DNA of 13,457 nucleotides, taken from contig UQWK01000053.1 in NCBI GenBank assembly GCA_900544725.1, positions 1 to 13,457 of the forward strand, written 5' to 3'. The translations under genes and the position numbers were made by a program. A model generated the notes under the pieces. It made no database searches, had not been told where the DNA came from, and saw only the letters and a list, made by a program, of their open reading frames with translations. This document shows, in pieces, positions 13,414 through 13,457 of the stretch; positions within the stretch are counted from its first letter, which is position 1; every line of letters begins with the position of its first letter. Origin of the DNA: an uncultured Collinsella sp. (lineage in GTDB: Bacteria; Actinomycetota; Coriobacteriia; Coriobacteriales; Coriobacteriaceae).

Positions 13414-13440
13414 TTACGCGGTTTTCCCAAACCGCGTAAC
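13413..13440 (+). terminator. 12-bp hairpin overlapping the glmM stop codon
   Basis: GTTACGCGGTTT (13413-13424) and AAACCGCGTAAC (13429-13440) are exact reverse complements around a TCCC loop; the first base is the last base of the TAG stop. No T-run follows on the plus strand, so it may end transcription inefficiently, act with Rho, or protect the mRNA end. Confidence 0.5.
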
Positions 13441-13457
13441 TGCTCGACGCTGCAAAC

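Overview
The window looks like chromosomal DNA of a gut Coriobacteriia member, most likely Collinsella or a close relative. This rests on high GC with strongly C-ending codons in the best expressed gene, on an actinobacterial-type gene mix, and on a mannose-family PTS joined to a fructosamine-6-phosphate deglycase, an arrangement I recall from Collinsella. It was read by eye; no database search was run.

Layout: (1) 1-502, minus strand, the N-terminal part of an M16C zinc metallopeptidase that runs off the left edge. (2) 783-5523, plus strand, a sugar-amine uptake and breakdown locus: GntR/UTRA regulator, PTS IIA, PTS IIB, terminator, SIS-family deglycase with its own promoter, intercistronic hairpin, PTS IIC, PTS IID, strong terminator. 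(3) 5640-10277, an accessory block: an AlbA_2/ATPase regulator-like protein behind a cluster of GAGAGATA repeats, an unrecognised protein on the minus strand, an HNH_2 endonuclease, a small zinc-ribbon protein and a DUF5710 protein. (4) 10569-10746, a complete tRNA-Val(GAC) transcription unit on the minus strand with promoter and terminator. (5) 10978-13413, plus strand, an EamA/DMT transporter and glmM, ending in a 12-bp hairpin.

How the genes work together: the four PTS proteins would import and phosphorylate an Amadori compound such as fructoselysine or glucoselysine. The deglycase would then split the 6-phosphate into a hexose phosphate and an amine, and the GntR protein would respond to the phosphorylated substrate. 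This parallels the gfr locus of Salmonella and frl of E. coli and Bacillus. The deglycase gene appears tuned for high expression: promoter, 5' UTR hairpin, good RBS, almost pure GC3 codons and a 13-bp hairpin behind it.

The main anomaly is in IIC. Its first membrane helix is encoded in a different frame from the rest, with no normal start codon, so the permease is either broken in this strain or affected by a sequence error.
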